9,586 nucleotides of DNA from Alphaproteobacteria bacterium UBA2954 (lineage in GTDB: Bacteria; Pseudomonadota; Alphaproteobacteria; Puniceispirillales; Puniceispirillaceae), in the NCBI GenBank assembly GCA_002348585.1, contig DEBO01000020.1, forward strand, positions 595 to 10,180, given 5' to 3'. The notes beneath the pieces are model-generated. The model was not told the origin of the DNA and searched no databases. It worked only from the letters and a program-made list of their open reading frames with translations. Both the position numbers and the translations under genes were made by a program. Positions 1-5,969 of this stretch are shown here, piece by piece. The stretch's first letter is position 1; the number at the start of each line of letters is the position of its first letter.

Positions 1-656
1 TGTGCTACTGCCCCTTGCAGGGTTAAAAAGGGTGAAAGGGTGTGAGTGTGAGCAGGAAAGGCTGCTGCCTGAGCAACTGTCATAAACCCCAGATGGTAAT
101 CCCTGTGTGGGTTCTGAGCTGCCCCGCCTGGATTCACACGATTGATCTGAGCTGTCATTTGATAGGCTGGTCCTAGCCATGCCTCAGCTGCCATATTTAT
201 GGCATGGGTTGCATAATAATGCGCAAAGTTGTGCGGATCATGCAGGCAATGTTTTTCAAGTGCATTCCATACGCGGTCATTTGCGCCTGCTTTTGCAAAA
301 TGATCGCCTCTACCGCCCGTTGCCAATCTCTCTGTATCGATCAGATGTTCGAATATAGATGTTGCCTGATCAATAACATCATGGTTAGATATCCCCTGTT
401 TAATCACCAAAATCCCCGGCCCCCGTGCTAGGACGGCCGTCCATTCTGTCAGCAGACGGCGCCGCGCTGCGGGGGTTTCAGCGGCCTCATTCACAAAATG
501 GCCGTGATAGACAGGGATATTGTGCTGAATATCTGCAGCAAGAGGCGCATCTGATGCTTGCGTGCTCCGGGATGTTAAGGCACTAAACTGCGAGAGGCTG
601 CCACTGGCCTCATCAAGCCAGCCCGTTGAAAATGCGATTGGATTTTGTCCTGTCAT
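1..656 (-). CDS. Phytanoyl-CoA dioxygenase (PhyH) family protein, C-terminus beyond left edge
   Basis: The frame is open from an ATG at 656 down to base 1, giving 218 codons without a stop, so the gene is cut by the window edge. A Shine-Dalgarno AGGAG lies 9 nt before the ATG. The family consists of non-haem Fe(II)/2-oxoglutarate oxygenases that hydroxylate small or CoA-linked substrates in the cytoplasm. The clearest mark is N-P-H-R-D-Y-H-L-G-F around residues 182-191, where His184 and Asp186 form the HxD part of the iron-binding triad; the distal His and the 2-oxoglutarate-binding Arg would lie beyond the edge. The N-terminal half has the usual segment in which the protein reads GPGILVIKQG before the catalytic barrel. 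It lies 60 nt downstream of the MFS gene on the same strand, so co-transcription is possible. The substrate cannot be told from sequence. Family call fairly sure, role unknown. Confidence 0.8.
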   Translation of the reverse strand, partial: MTGQNPIAFSTGWLDEASGSLSQFSALTSRSTQASDAPLAADIQHNIPVYHGHFVNEAAETPAARRRLLTEWTAVLARGPGILVIKQGISNHDVIDQATSIFEHLIDTERLATGGRGDHFAKAGANDRVWNALEKHCLHDPHNFAHYYATHAINMAAEAWLGPAYQMTAQINRVNPGGAAQNPHRDYHLGFMTVAQAAAFPAHTHTLSPFLTLQGAVA

Positions 657-678
657 GATTTGGGTCTCCTGTCCTGCG

Positions 679-704
679 CTGGGTGATGGTAGCATCACTG
701 CCAG
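679..704 (-). promoter_or_regulatory. Imperfect hairpin in the MFS-dioxygenase gap
   Basis: GTGATG (683-688) and CATCAC (693-698) pair perfectly around a 4-nt loop. The stem extends by CTGG (679-682) with CCAG (701-704) across a 2-nt bulge. No T-run follows on the minus strand, so it is not a standard intrinsic terminator. It sits just upstream of the dioxygenase ribosome-binding site and could stabilise mRNA or modulate translation. Function is inferred only from position. Confidence 0.3.
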
Positions 705-716
705 CCACCGTCACGG

Positions 717-1877
717 CTATTTCTGCTTAGTCGTAGAGGGTACAGGCGAAAGGCTGCGCAGGCTAAACAGGCTGAGCACAGCCAAGGGCAGACAAATTGC
801 AAAAGCATAGCGGATACCAACATATTCAGCCACAACGCCAAGCAGAGGTGGGGCGAGAAGAAAAACAACAAAGGATATCTGAGCTAGCGCTGCCACATTT
901 ACTGCTGCCGATCTATCTTTCATCTGGGCAGCAGCTGACATGGCCAGCGGAAAAATTACAGAAGACCCGGCCCCGAGACAAGCAAACCCGACAAGAGCCA
1001 GCGGCCAGACAGGTGCAACAGCGACAAGAATGACGCCGGCAAGCATGATCCACAAACAGATCTTTGCTACCTTGCGTGGGCCATATTGAACAACAAAATT
1101 GTCAGCAAAATACCGCGTGATAAACTGAAAGAACGCCGTAAGGGCAAGCGCAAGACCATTGATCAACGGCAATGTTTTAAATATATCGCGCATGTAGATT
1201 ACGGACCAGTCGATTGCAGAACCCTCAGCCAGCATTGCTGATAAGGTCAAACCAACAAGCACCATAATAGCCGCTGATGGTCTAACAAACTTAGGTGTGC
1301 CTGTATTAGCAGATGGGCGCGGCGGGGCCTGAGTAAAACCTGAAAAGCTAAAGATGGTCAGCGCTACAATAATCAATCCGAAACCAGCAAAATGGAACAC
1401 TACTGGAACGCCAAGCTGGGCCATGAGTGCTCCACTCAAACCAGTGGCAAAAAAGCCCAATGACCAGAAGGCATGAGAACGATTAATTATCCGCTGTTCT
1501 AGGCCATATTCCACGCGGTCTGCTTCAAGGTTAACGGCCACTTCCAAGGGTCCAACCGACAAGCCAGCCATAAGTAAGGTTAGAAAAAATAAGGAGGGTT
1601 CATTAACAAGGGCAACCGCTGTGTAGCTACACATAATCATTATCAAGCCGAAAATCATGATCTGTGTCAGCGCTAAATAACTGATAATTCTGTTTGCCAT
1701 TAGAAGAGAGAGCTGCACACCTAAAGGCAGACCAATAAGAGACAGACCAAGCTCACTTTCACTCAGGCCCATTTCCAGTTGCAGATCTCCTAGCCTCGGG
1801 AACAATGTGCCCAGGGCAAATGCATATAAAAAAAATGCAACAAAAACAGGACGGCTTGAAAAAGGATAGGTAGAGAC
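717..1877 (-). CDS. MFS transporter, YbjJ-like; start codon abnormal
   Basis: A major facilitator superfamily inner-membrane carrier of about 386 residues with some 12 hydrophobic segments. It resembles E. coli YbjJ along its length: G-P-L-E-V-A-V-N-L-E-A-D-R before the central segments, A-E-G-S-A-I-D-W at the start of the second half, F-P-L-A-M-S-A-A, then A-P-P-L-L-G-V-V-A-E-Y near the C-terminus. The transported substrate is unknown. The start is a problem. The first ordinary start codon is a TTG at 1805, but that falls inside helix 1: the frame continues upstream with S-S-R-P-V-F-V-A-F-F-L-Y-A-F-A-L-G-T, a natural first membrane helix, until a TAG at 1889-1887. In that stretch no ATG, GTG, TTG or CTG is in frame. 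A GTC codon at 1877-1875 stands 6 nt after an AGGAG, exactly where a start is expected, suggesting a changed GTG/ATG or a sequence error. I used 1877 as the probable original start. Confidence 0.8.
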   Translation of the reverse strand, partial: VSTYPFSSRPVFVAFFLYAFALGTLFPRLGDLQLEMGLSESELGLSLIGLPLGVQLSLLMANRIISYLALTQIMIFGLIMIMCSYTAVALVNEPSLFFLTLLMAGLSVGPLEVAVNLEADRVEYGLEQRIINRSHAFWSLGFFATGLSGALMAQLGVPVVFHFAGFGLIIVALTIFSFSGFTQAPPRPSANTGTPKFVRPSAAIMVLVGLTLSAMLAEGSAIDWSVIYMRDIFKTLPLINGLALALTAFFQFITRYFADNFVVQYGPRKVAKICLWIMLAGVILVAVAPVWPLALVGFACLGAGSSVIFPLAMSAAAQMKDRSAAVNVAALAQISFVVFLLAPPLLGVVAEYVGIRYAFAICLPLAVLSLFSLRSLSPVPSTTKQK

Positions 1878-1883
1878 AGTAGG

Positions 1884-1888
1884 CTCCT
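1884..1888 (-). promoter_or_regulatory. Ribosome-binding site AGGAG of the MFS gene
   Basis: On the minus strand AGGAG is followed by a 6-nt spacer and then GTC. The spacing is ideal for a start at 1877, and translation from there would give a complete first membrane helix. This is the main reason for placing the original start at 1877 and not at the TTG at 1805. Confidence 0.45.
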
Positions 1889-1985
1889 ACAGAAGGACGG
1901 CATATCAATCCATATAATGAAATCAGGTTTTTGAGAATTGAAAAGATGAACAGTAAGGCCGGGAACATTTTGCTGGCGTTCTGTT

Positions 1986-2558
1986 TTAAAGAGGCGTGCC
2001 TTGTGCCAGTTTTCTTAATTTTTCTACCATGTTTTCATATCCTTCAAGAAAAGGGTGTATCCCGGCAGCCTTCTCATAAGCTTTCAGCGCTGCGTCATAA
2101 TTGCCTGTATGAGTTTCAACAAGTCCAAGACCAGACCAGGCGCCAAAATGCTTTGGCTCGCGCGCGATTGTCTGAGCGATATCCTTTTTTGACAGATCAT
2201 AAGCTCCCATTAGAAAATACACTGTTGCCCGTTTATTCCATGCTTCAGCGAAATCTGGGGCAGCATTAATCACTAATGTGAAAAGCTTCTCTGCTTTATG
2301 CAAGTGGCCCGCATTCATCTGCTCTGTTCCTTGCCTGAGCAGTTCAGCAATCCGTTTATCATCAGGTTTTTCTGACCAGATACGCCAAATATCAGAAGCT
2401 GTGACCTGTGCTGTTTTGGCATCGGTAGAATTTTTCAGGCTTTCAAACAATTTTGGCAGTCGAGGGTCATTTTGGTCGGCTTTGGAAATGTTTCCGCTAA
2501 AACCCAACGCAAGAGTGATGAGTATTGCTACGGTACGATGCAAATTCAATGCTGTCAT
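1986..2558 (-). CDS. Exported TPR-repeat protein
   Basis: From the ATG at 2558 the product is 190 residues. It starts with a basic N-terminus and a hydrophobic stretch (V-A-I-L-I-T-L-A-L-G-F) ending near S-K-A, which looks like a signal peptide, so the protein is probably periplasmic. A conserved segment follows (D-P-R-L-P-K-L-F, then I-W-R-I-W), then about three tetratricopeptide repeats with the usual small and aromatic positions: A-G-H-L-H-K-A-E-K-L-F, then A-P-D-F-A-E-A-W-N-K-R-A, then P-K-H-F-G-A-W-S-G-L-G, then G-N-Y-D-A-A-L-K-A-Y-E-K-A. TPRs are protein-binding scaffolds; this type is common in alphaproteobacteria and has no assigned role that I know. An in-frame ATG at 2597 would add 13 residues; neither start has a strong Shine-Dalgarno, and I prefer 2558 because the signal peptide is then normal. 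It follows the isomerase-like gene on the same strand by 70 nt (31 nt from the 2597 start). Confidence 0.8.
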   Translation of the reverse strand: MTALNLHRTVAILITLALGFSGNISKADQNDPRLPKLFESLKNSTDAKTAQVTASDIWRIWSEKPDDKRIAELLRQGTEQMNAGHLHKAEKLFTLVINAAPDFAEAWNKRATVYFLMGAYDLSKKDIAQTIAREPKHFGAWSGLGLVETHTGNYDAALKAYEKAAGIHPFLEGYENMVEKLRKLAQGTPL

Positions 2559-2628
2559 AAGTTTTAAGTAGTCCGAACCGGGCGTGAGTAAAGTCATCCT
2601 TATTTTAGGTCAGTTTCACGCCGCAGCG

Positions 2629-3222
2629 CTAAGGCTTGAACAGGATCGCATCTTCCAGCCGGTCATCCCCCCAGAATATCTCGCCATCGATGCTAAAAGA
2701 AGGTACACCGAATATGCCAAACTGTCTGGCTTCTTTTGTATTGTTTTCATAAAGTTGTTTCACCTCCGGACTGTCCGCAGCGGCTAGCATAGTATTATAA
2801 TCTAGCTTTAATCTATTACAGCAGTAAATCAGGTTTTCGGCACCTCCAGCTTCATGTCCATTTAGGAACCATGATGAGTAAGTTTCCCTCAGATATTCGA
2901 TATACCGGCCTTGTTTAATCATCACCAAACCAAACAGATTTGCACGGTCAAAATGTGTCAGAGGATAGGGCGCGGGAACTTTTGGAGCAGGTAAACCATA
3001 GACAGCTGCGCGCCGTTCGATATCACGCCACATATACCGCACCTTTTCTGGCTTGGAAGGTGGAAAGGGACTGTTATCCATCTCCTTCATGATACTGCGG
3101 ATGCTAATCGGTTTGACCAGAATATCCACTTCATGTCTGGTAATGACCTGCTCAAGCCGCAAAGCGGTCAGATAGGTGTATGTGCTGCCAATTGATAACC
3201 ATGCTGTTAGCTGTTTTCTCAT
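2629..3222 (-). CDS. 2-hydroxychromene-2-carboxylate isomerase / kappa-GST (DsbA-fold) family protein
   Basis: The product is 197 residues, the normal size for this family. Members have a thioredoxin fold with an inserted helical domain, use glutathione, and either isomerise 2-hydroxychromene-2-carboxylate in aromatic catabolism or act as kappa-class glutathione transferases. Visible marks are the N-terminal strand-turn W-L-S-I-G-S-T-Y-T-Y-L, where Ser13 fits the glutathione-activating Ser, the cis-proline loop G-V-P-S-F at 172-176, and the C-terminal F-W-G-D-D-R-L at 183-189, typical of the family. The helical insert with R-Y-M-W-R-D-I-E-R-R-A (62-72) also fits. It is DsbA-like only in fold: no CxxC is present, so it is not a thiol oxidase. 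It is transcribed away from the GYD gene with a 12-bp palindrome between them. No aromatic-degradation gene is adjacent, so the true substrate is open. Confidence 0.85.
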   Translation of the reverse strand: MRKQLTAWLSIGSTYTYLTALRLEQVITRHEVDILVKPISIRSIMKEMDNSPFPPSKPEKVRYMWRDIERRAAVYGLPAPKVPAPYPLTHFDRANLFGLVMIKQGRYIEYLRETYSSWFLNGHEAGGAENLIYCCNRLKLDYNTMLAAADSPEVKQLYENNTKEARQFGIFGVPSFSIDGEIFWGDDRLEDAILFKP

Positions 3223-3287
3223 GTTTTAGCTTGCCTTAATTCCACAAAAAATATTTTTCCCTAATATCATAGATCTTTCAGTAATGT

Positions 3288-3299
3288 TACCGTACGGTA
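3288..3299. promoter_or_regulatory. Perfect palindrome TACCGTACGGTA, TetR-type operator candidate
   Basis: A 12-bp perfect inverted repeat lies in the 128-bp space between the divergent isomerase-like gene and the GYD gene, 51 nt before the GYD start. The core ACCGTACGGT is typical of sites bound by TetR/AcrR-family repressors, which often sit between divergent units. No regulator gene is in the window, so the protein that binds it is inferred to be encoded elsewhere. It could control both directions. Confidence 0.5.
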
Positions 3300-3350
3300 T
3301 TAAAAGAAAAATCTTATTCATACAACAGTCCAGAAAAAGGGGAGTGAAAC

Positions 3351-3674
3351 ATGAAATTTATTGCAGTTGGAAGCTATTCAGCAGAAGGCCTTGCTGGGTT
3401 TATGAAAAATCCAAAGGATGACCGAAAGACTGTTGTCGGGGGTATGGTTGCTAAAGCGGGTGGGAGGCTGGATGAGCTCTACCTTACGAGAGGCAGCCAT
3501 GATGTGGTAGCCATTGGTGAGGCACCGGATTTTGAAACTATGGCTGCAATTAAGATTCTCATTATGGCATCTGGAGCTTTTGCGCATATGGATCTTCTTG
3601 AAGTTGCTGATTTTAATGCTATTGGTGCCAAAGCAGCACAGCTTGCAGGTAGTTATAAAGCTCCAGGCCAATAG
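3351..3674 (+). CDS. GYD-domain protein
   Basis: The 107-residue product matches the GYD family (Pfam GYD), small dimeric alpha/beta proteins of the dimeric alpha+beta barrel type with no established activity. Visible marks are the opening strand K-F-I-A-V-G-S-Y-S-A-E-G-L, the G-G-R-L-D-E-L-Y-L turn near residue 38, then G-S-H-D-V-V-A-I at the position of the namesake G-Y-D (here G-S-H-D), A-S-G-A-F in the middle, and a C-terminal S-Y-K-A-P-G-Q that resembles the usual Y-R-P-P-G tail. The start is well supported by AGGGGAG 6 nt before the ATG. It is followed after 26 nt by the DUF1330 gene, also a ferredoxin-like-fold protein, so the two were probably one operon, with the TetR-type palindrome upstream. 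Confidence 0.85.
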   Translation: MKFIAVGSYSAEGLAGFMKNPKDDRKTVVGGMVAKAGGRLDELYLTRGSHDVVAIGEAPDFETMAAIKILIMASGAFAHMDLLEVADFNAIGAKAAQLAGSYKAPGQ

Positions 3675-3700
3675 GTGTTGTATTAGAGGAGATTTAATAG

Positions 3701-3988
3701 ATGTCAAAAGCGTATCTGATTGCGCGTATTCGCATTCATGATAAGGAAGGGTTTTAAACTTTCAAGCAAATGTCAACGCCGCTTATTTCTGAATATGGCG
3801 GGCGTTTGCTCGCTCGTAATCCTGTAGTGGAAAGGCTCGAAGGCAATCAAGAGGGCCTGGTTGTCTTGCTTGAATTTGACAGTATGGAAGAGGCGCGGCA
3901 ATTTTATTTTTCAGATGGCTATACAGCTGCCAAACTGGTCCGTGAAAAAGCCTCTGAAGCGGACCTCATTCTTGTGGAAAGGGTTTAG
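3701..3988 (+). pseudogene. DUF1330-family gene interrupted by an in-frame TAA at codon 19
   Basis: Read through, the frame from ATG 3701 encodes 95 residues, the normal length of a DUF1330 protein (small dimeric alpha+beta barrel, function unknown). The start is preceded by AGAGGAG with a 9-nt spacer, so this is the original start. The family pattern is complete: M-S-K-A-Y-L-I-A-R-I at the start, E-Y-G-G-R-L-L-A-R-N, L-E-F-D-S-M-E-E-A-R-Q-F-Y near the middle, Y-T-A-A-K-L-V-R-E-K-A-S, and a final L-I-L-V-E-R-V. A TAA at 3755-3757 interrupts it where relatives have an ordinary residue; AAA, GAA or CAA would restore it with one base. There is no frame shift. A restart at ATG 3770 would lack the first strand and has no ribosome-binding site. 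It is either a recent pseudogene or a base error. Confidence 0.8.
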
Positions 3989-4098
3989 CAGCAGACGTAG
4001 ACGGCTTTCAAACTTCGCCGGAACAGCATTTAATAATATTGGAATTGCACACCAAGCACTGCTCATGCCCGTGGACAACAACGGTTGTTAATGGGCTA

Positions 4099-4132
4099 CG
4101 GCAGCGTGGGCAGGCTGTCTGCCTATCTGCCG
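4099..4132. other. Nested hairpin in the 3989-4204 intergenic region
   Basis: The 216-bp space between the DUF1330 gene and the convergent asparaginase gene has no supported gene. Within it CGGCAG (4099-4104) pairs with CTGCCG (4127-4132), and inside that GGCAG (4109-4113) pairs with CTGCC (4119-4123) around a 5-nt loop. The result is a two-tier GC-rich hairpin between converging genes. No T-run follows on either strand, so a classic rho-independent terminator is not shown. A transcript-end or mRNA-stability structure is plausible. Confidence 0.4.
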
Positions 4133-4150
4133 AAGGTTAAAGGTAAATAT

Positions 4151-4162
4151 GCATTTAAATGC
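4151..4162. repeat. Perfect 12-bp palindrome GCATTTAAATGC
   Basis: This self-complementary sequence lies 43 nt beyond the asparaginase stop, between converging genes. It does not look like an operator for either gene, because both read towards it. No function is assigned. Confidence 0.3.
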
Positions 4163-4204
4163 CTCCTCTAAATACAGGATAAGGAGATCGGTAGGGTGAC
4201 TCTT

Positions 4205-5230
4205 TTATTTATGGTTGCGAATGACGATATCGCCAACCTTTTCACCTGACCAATTTGTTAAGGAGGTGCAGAAAGAGCTTGCTAGTTTTGCAGGCAGATT
4301 GATGCCTAGGGTTTTTATTACATACAGCAATGCTTGTTCAGCTGCACGTTTTGCCCCGTCACGGGCTTTCAGCATTAACCCCAAACCTAGTTCGTGGAAA
4401 GCACCCGCATAAACTCCTTCAGCACCCACTTTGACAGTAACAGATGGTCCTAGAGCATGATTAACATCAGTGCAAAGCCGCCTGTGACCAGCAATAAGAT
4501 GAGGGGCCGCAGCAATAGAATGCGCCAACCTATGACATGCGTGATGGCGAGCTTCAGGTAGAGTTGTGTCTCCAGCAAACAAAGCAAAACCACGGGCCCA
4601 ATTACCAAGTGGTCCCGAAATTGCTGGGGCACCGCACCCATCGATACCTGCAGGATATTGCATTAAATCGCATCCGGTCATGGCCTCAAGACAGCCAAGG
4701 ATCCGTTGTTGGGTTGGGTGTTCAAGACGATTATAGCCAACTAGAGGTGCGTTCATCAAATGAGTAAGGACCAGCATGCCAGCATGTTTGCCGCTGCAAT
4801 TATTATGAAGCCGCGACGGTTTTCTAATGCTGCGCACCTGCTCAATCAGGCTGACCTGATCAAGGGACCAATGTGCTCCACACGCCAGATAATCATGGGC
4901 AATGCCAAAGATAGATAACAGTTCTTCCACAGCGTTAAGATGTGCAGGCTGACCATTATGGCTAGCACAGGTCACACAAATTAATTCATCAGAAAAGTCT
5001 GCCCCCAGACCTTTGTTCTGCAGCTCTTCAATCAGCGCAATTGCCTGAAGTGGTTTCATAGCCGATCGAGGAAAGATTGTTCGTTCTGTCTCTCCATATC
5101 CAAGTATAATGCGACCATCACAATCAACGACAGCTATATCCACTAAATGAGAGGATTCTATGCCGTTGCCTCTGCGGATATCGATAGATAAAGGGGCTTC
5201 ATCAAGAAAAGGCAGGGATGGGAGAAGCAT
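4205..5230 (-). CDS. L-asparaginase II family (Rhizobium etli-type) amidohydrolase
   Basis: The product is 341 residues, near the usual family length. The family (Pfam Asparaginase_II, typified by R. etli inducible asparaginase) is unrelated to E. coli AnsB and hydrolyses L-asparagine to aspartate and ammonia with a Ser-Lys pair and a metal site. The expected motifs are all present: R-S-A-M-K-P-L-Q with Ser56 and Lys59, C-A-S-H-N-G at 88-93, H-N-N-C-S-G-K-H-A-G-M with Cys145 and Lys148, and G-I-D-G-C-G-A-P with Cys198. By alignment these match Ser48, Lys51, Cys135, Lys138 and Cys189 of the R. etli enzyme, so activity is likely retained. No signal peptide is evident, so it should be cytoplasmic. 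The ATG at 5230 is the first ATG after an in-frame stop just upstream, but has no clear Shine-Dalgarno. The gene points towards the DUF1330 gene and has no amino-acid transporter beside it. Confidence 0.92.
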   Translation of the reverse strand: MLLPSLPFLDEAPLSIDIRRGNGIESSHLVDIAVVDCDGRIILGYGETERTIFPRSAMKPLQAIALIEELQNKGLGADFSDELICVTCASHNGQPAHLNAVEELLSIFGIAHDYLACGAHWSLDQVSLIEQVRSIRKPSRLHNNCSGKHAGMLVLTHLMNAPLVGYNRLEHPTQQRILGCLEAMTGCDLMQYPAGIDGCGAPAISGPLGNWARGFALFAGDTTLPEARHHACHRLAHSIAAAPHLIAGHRRLCTDVNHALGPSVTVKVGAEGVYAGAFHELGLGLMLKARDGAKRAAEQALLYVIKTLGINLPAKLASSFCTSLTNWSGEKVGDIVIRNHK

Positions 5231-5341
5231 GAACGCCAGATGTTAATTAAAAACAACAGAATATTTCCAACACCAAATCAGATCTGGGGCCCATACGCAA
5301 GCATGGCGACTGAGTAATATGGAAAGGTACAGGTTTTGATT

Positions 5342-5757
5342 TTATCGTCCGGACTGACGGATATGAGCAATGTGCAATGACAGCGCCTCAGTCCACCGGC
5401 TAATTTCGTAAAGAAATAAAAGAATGGCCACTGACAGACAGGCTAATGTAGCAATGAACAGCAAAGCTGACATAGAATAAGCGCTTGAAATATGAGACCC
5501 TTTAGCCAGAAGATTGAAAAGAAAGGACAAGCAAGCAAAAAATAAGCTGAATTTGACGAAAGTGAACCGCGTTTCCGGCATTCTCATTTCTTGATAGAGT
5601 ATGGTGGGAGGCCGGGTTTGCTCGCCGGTGTGTTTTTCCATTTGATGGATTTGTCTGATTAAACCCGCAAGCACTGCGTAACGAAAATTGACAGCAACCA
5701 TTTCTAGGGGATCGCAGGCAACAATAAACCAAAAAGGATGATATCTAAAATTGGCAT
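5342..5757 (-). pseudogene. DUF2721 membrane protein gene, frame broken at a CCCC run
   Basis: The downstream frame gives R-Y-A-V-L-A-G-L-I-R-Q-I-H, then two hydrophobic segments (about F-S-L-F-F-A-C-L-S-F-L and A-L-L-F-I-A-T-L-A-C-L-S-V-A) and a final E-I-S-R-W-T-E-A-L-S-L. This is the DUF2721 pattern, a small inner-membrane family of unknown function. Its first ATG (5701) lacks the first membrane helix. That helix is present in another frame from ATG 5757: M-P-I-L-D-I-I-L-F-G-L-L-L-P-A-I-P, then TAG at 5706-5704. One extra C in the CCCC run (5710-5707) joins the two into a 138-residue protein, P-A-I-P-L-E-M-V-A-V-N-F-R-Y, which fits the family without a gap. It is thus a 1-nt deletion, a sequencing error, or a -1 shift at CCC-TAG. 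The gene starts inside an 11-bp inverted repeat and has only a weak ribosome-binding site. Confidence 0.7.
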
Positions 5758-5826
5758 TTTTAGCACCAACTCGCTTTGTAAATCGAAAAGATGATTAATT
5801 TATTGCTGCGTAGTAGTGCTAAAAAT
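5756..5826. repeat. 11-bp inverted repeat ATTTTTAGCAC / GTGCTAAAAAT
   Basis: The arms at 5756-5766 and 5816-5826 are perfect reverse complements separated by 49 nt. The left arm covers the start codon of the DUF2721 gene. Wide spacing makes a paired operator bound by a regulator, perhaps with looping, as likely as a hairpin. A related G-C-G-C-T-A-A-A string begins the palindrome at 5857. Function is inferred only from position. Confidence 0.35.
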
Positions 5827-5856
5827 ATGGTTATGTGATGCAAAAAACGAAGTGCG

Positions 5857-5874
5857 CTAAATGTTAACATTTAG
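5857..5874. promoter_or_regulatory. Perfect 18-bp palindrome CTAAATGTTAACATTTAG
   Basis: All 18 bases are self-complementary around GTTAAC. It lies in the 212-bp space between the divergent DUF2721 and RRF-like genes, 95 nt before the RRF-like start, which suits an operator for a dimeric regulator acting on one or both genes. No regulator gene is nearby. The rest of this space is AT-rich and shows no gene; I could not fix a convincing -35/-10 pair. Confidence 0.45.
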
Positions 5875-5969
5875 ATATGCCATTTTTTCACCTAAATTGA
5901 ATGAAAATCTAGCGAAGTTATTTGGTCTGTTGTTATTTGCTTGATAGACTTTGTGAGGGGGTACAAATA

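Noticed and set aside
204..431. A 75-codon plus-strand open frame.
   Set aside because: It is the antisense shadow of the phytanoyl-CoA dioxygenase gene, which is open through 1-656.
4077..4089. AACAAC-G-GTTGTT inverted repeat as an operator.
   Set aside because: It lies between two converging genes with no promoter to control, and short repeats of this kind are expected by chance.
3958..4137. A 60-codon open frame after the DUF1330 gene, with Cys-rich text such as K-H-C-S-C-P-W.
   Set aside because: It has no ATG or GTG and no ribosome-binding site, partly overlaps the DUF1330 end in another frame, and matches no family I recognise. It could be a gene remnant but chance openness explains it.
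3701..5757. Stop-codon reassignment as the reason for the in-frame TAA in DUF1330 and the TAG in DUF2721.
   Set aside because: Other intact genes here end normally with TAA or TAG (asparaginase, DUF2938, the small exported protein, MFS), and the DUF2721 break needs a frame change, not read-through.
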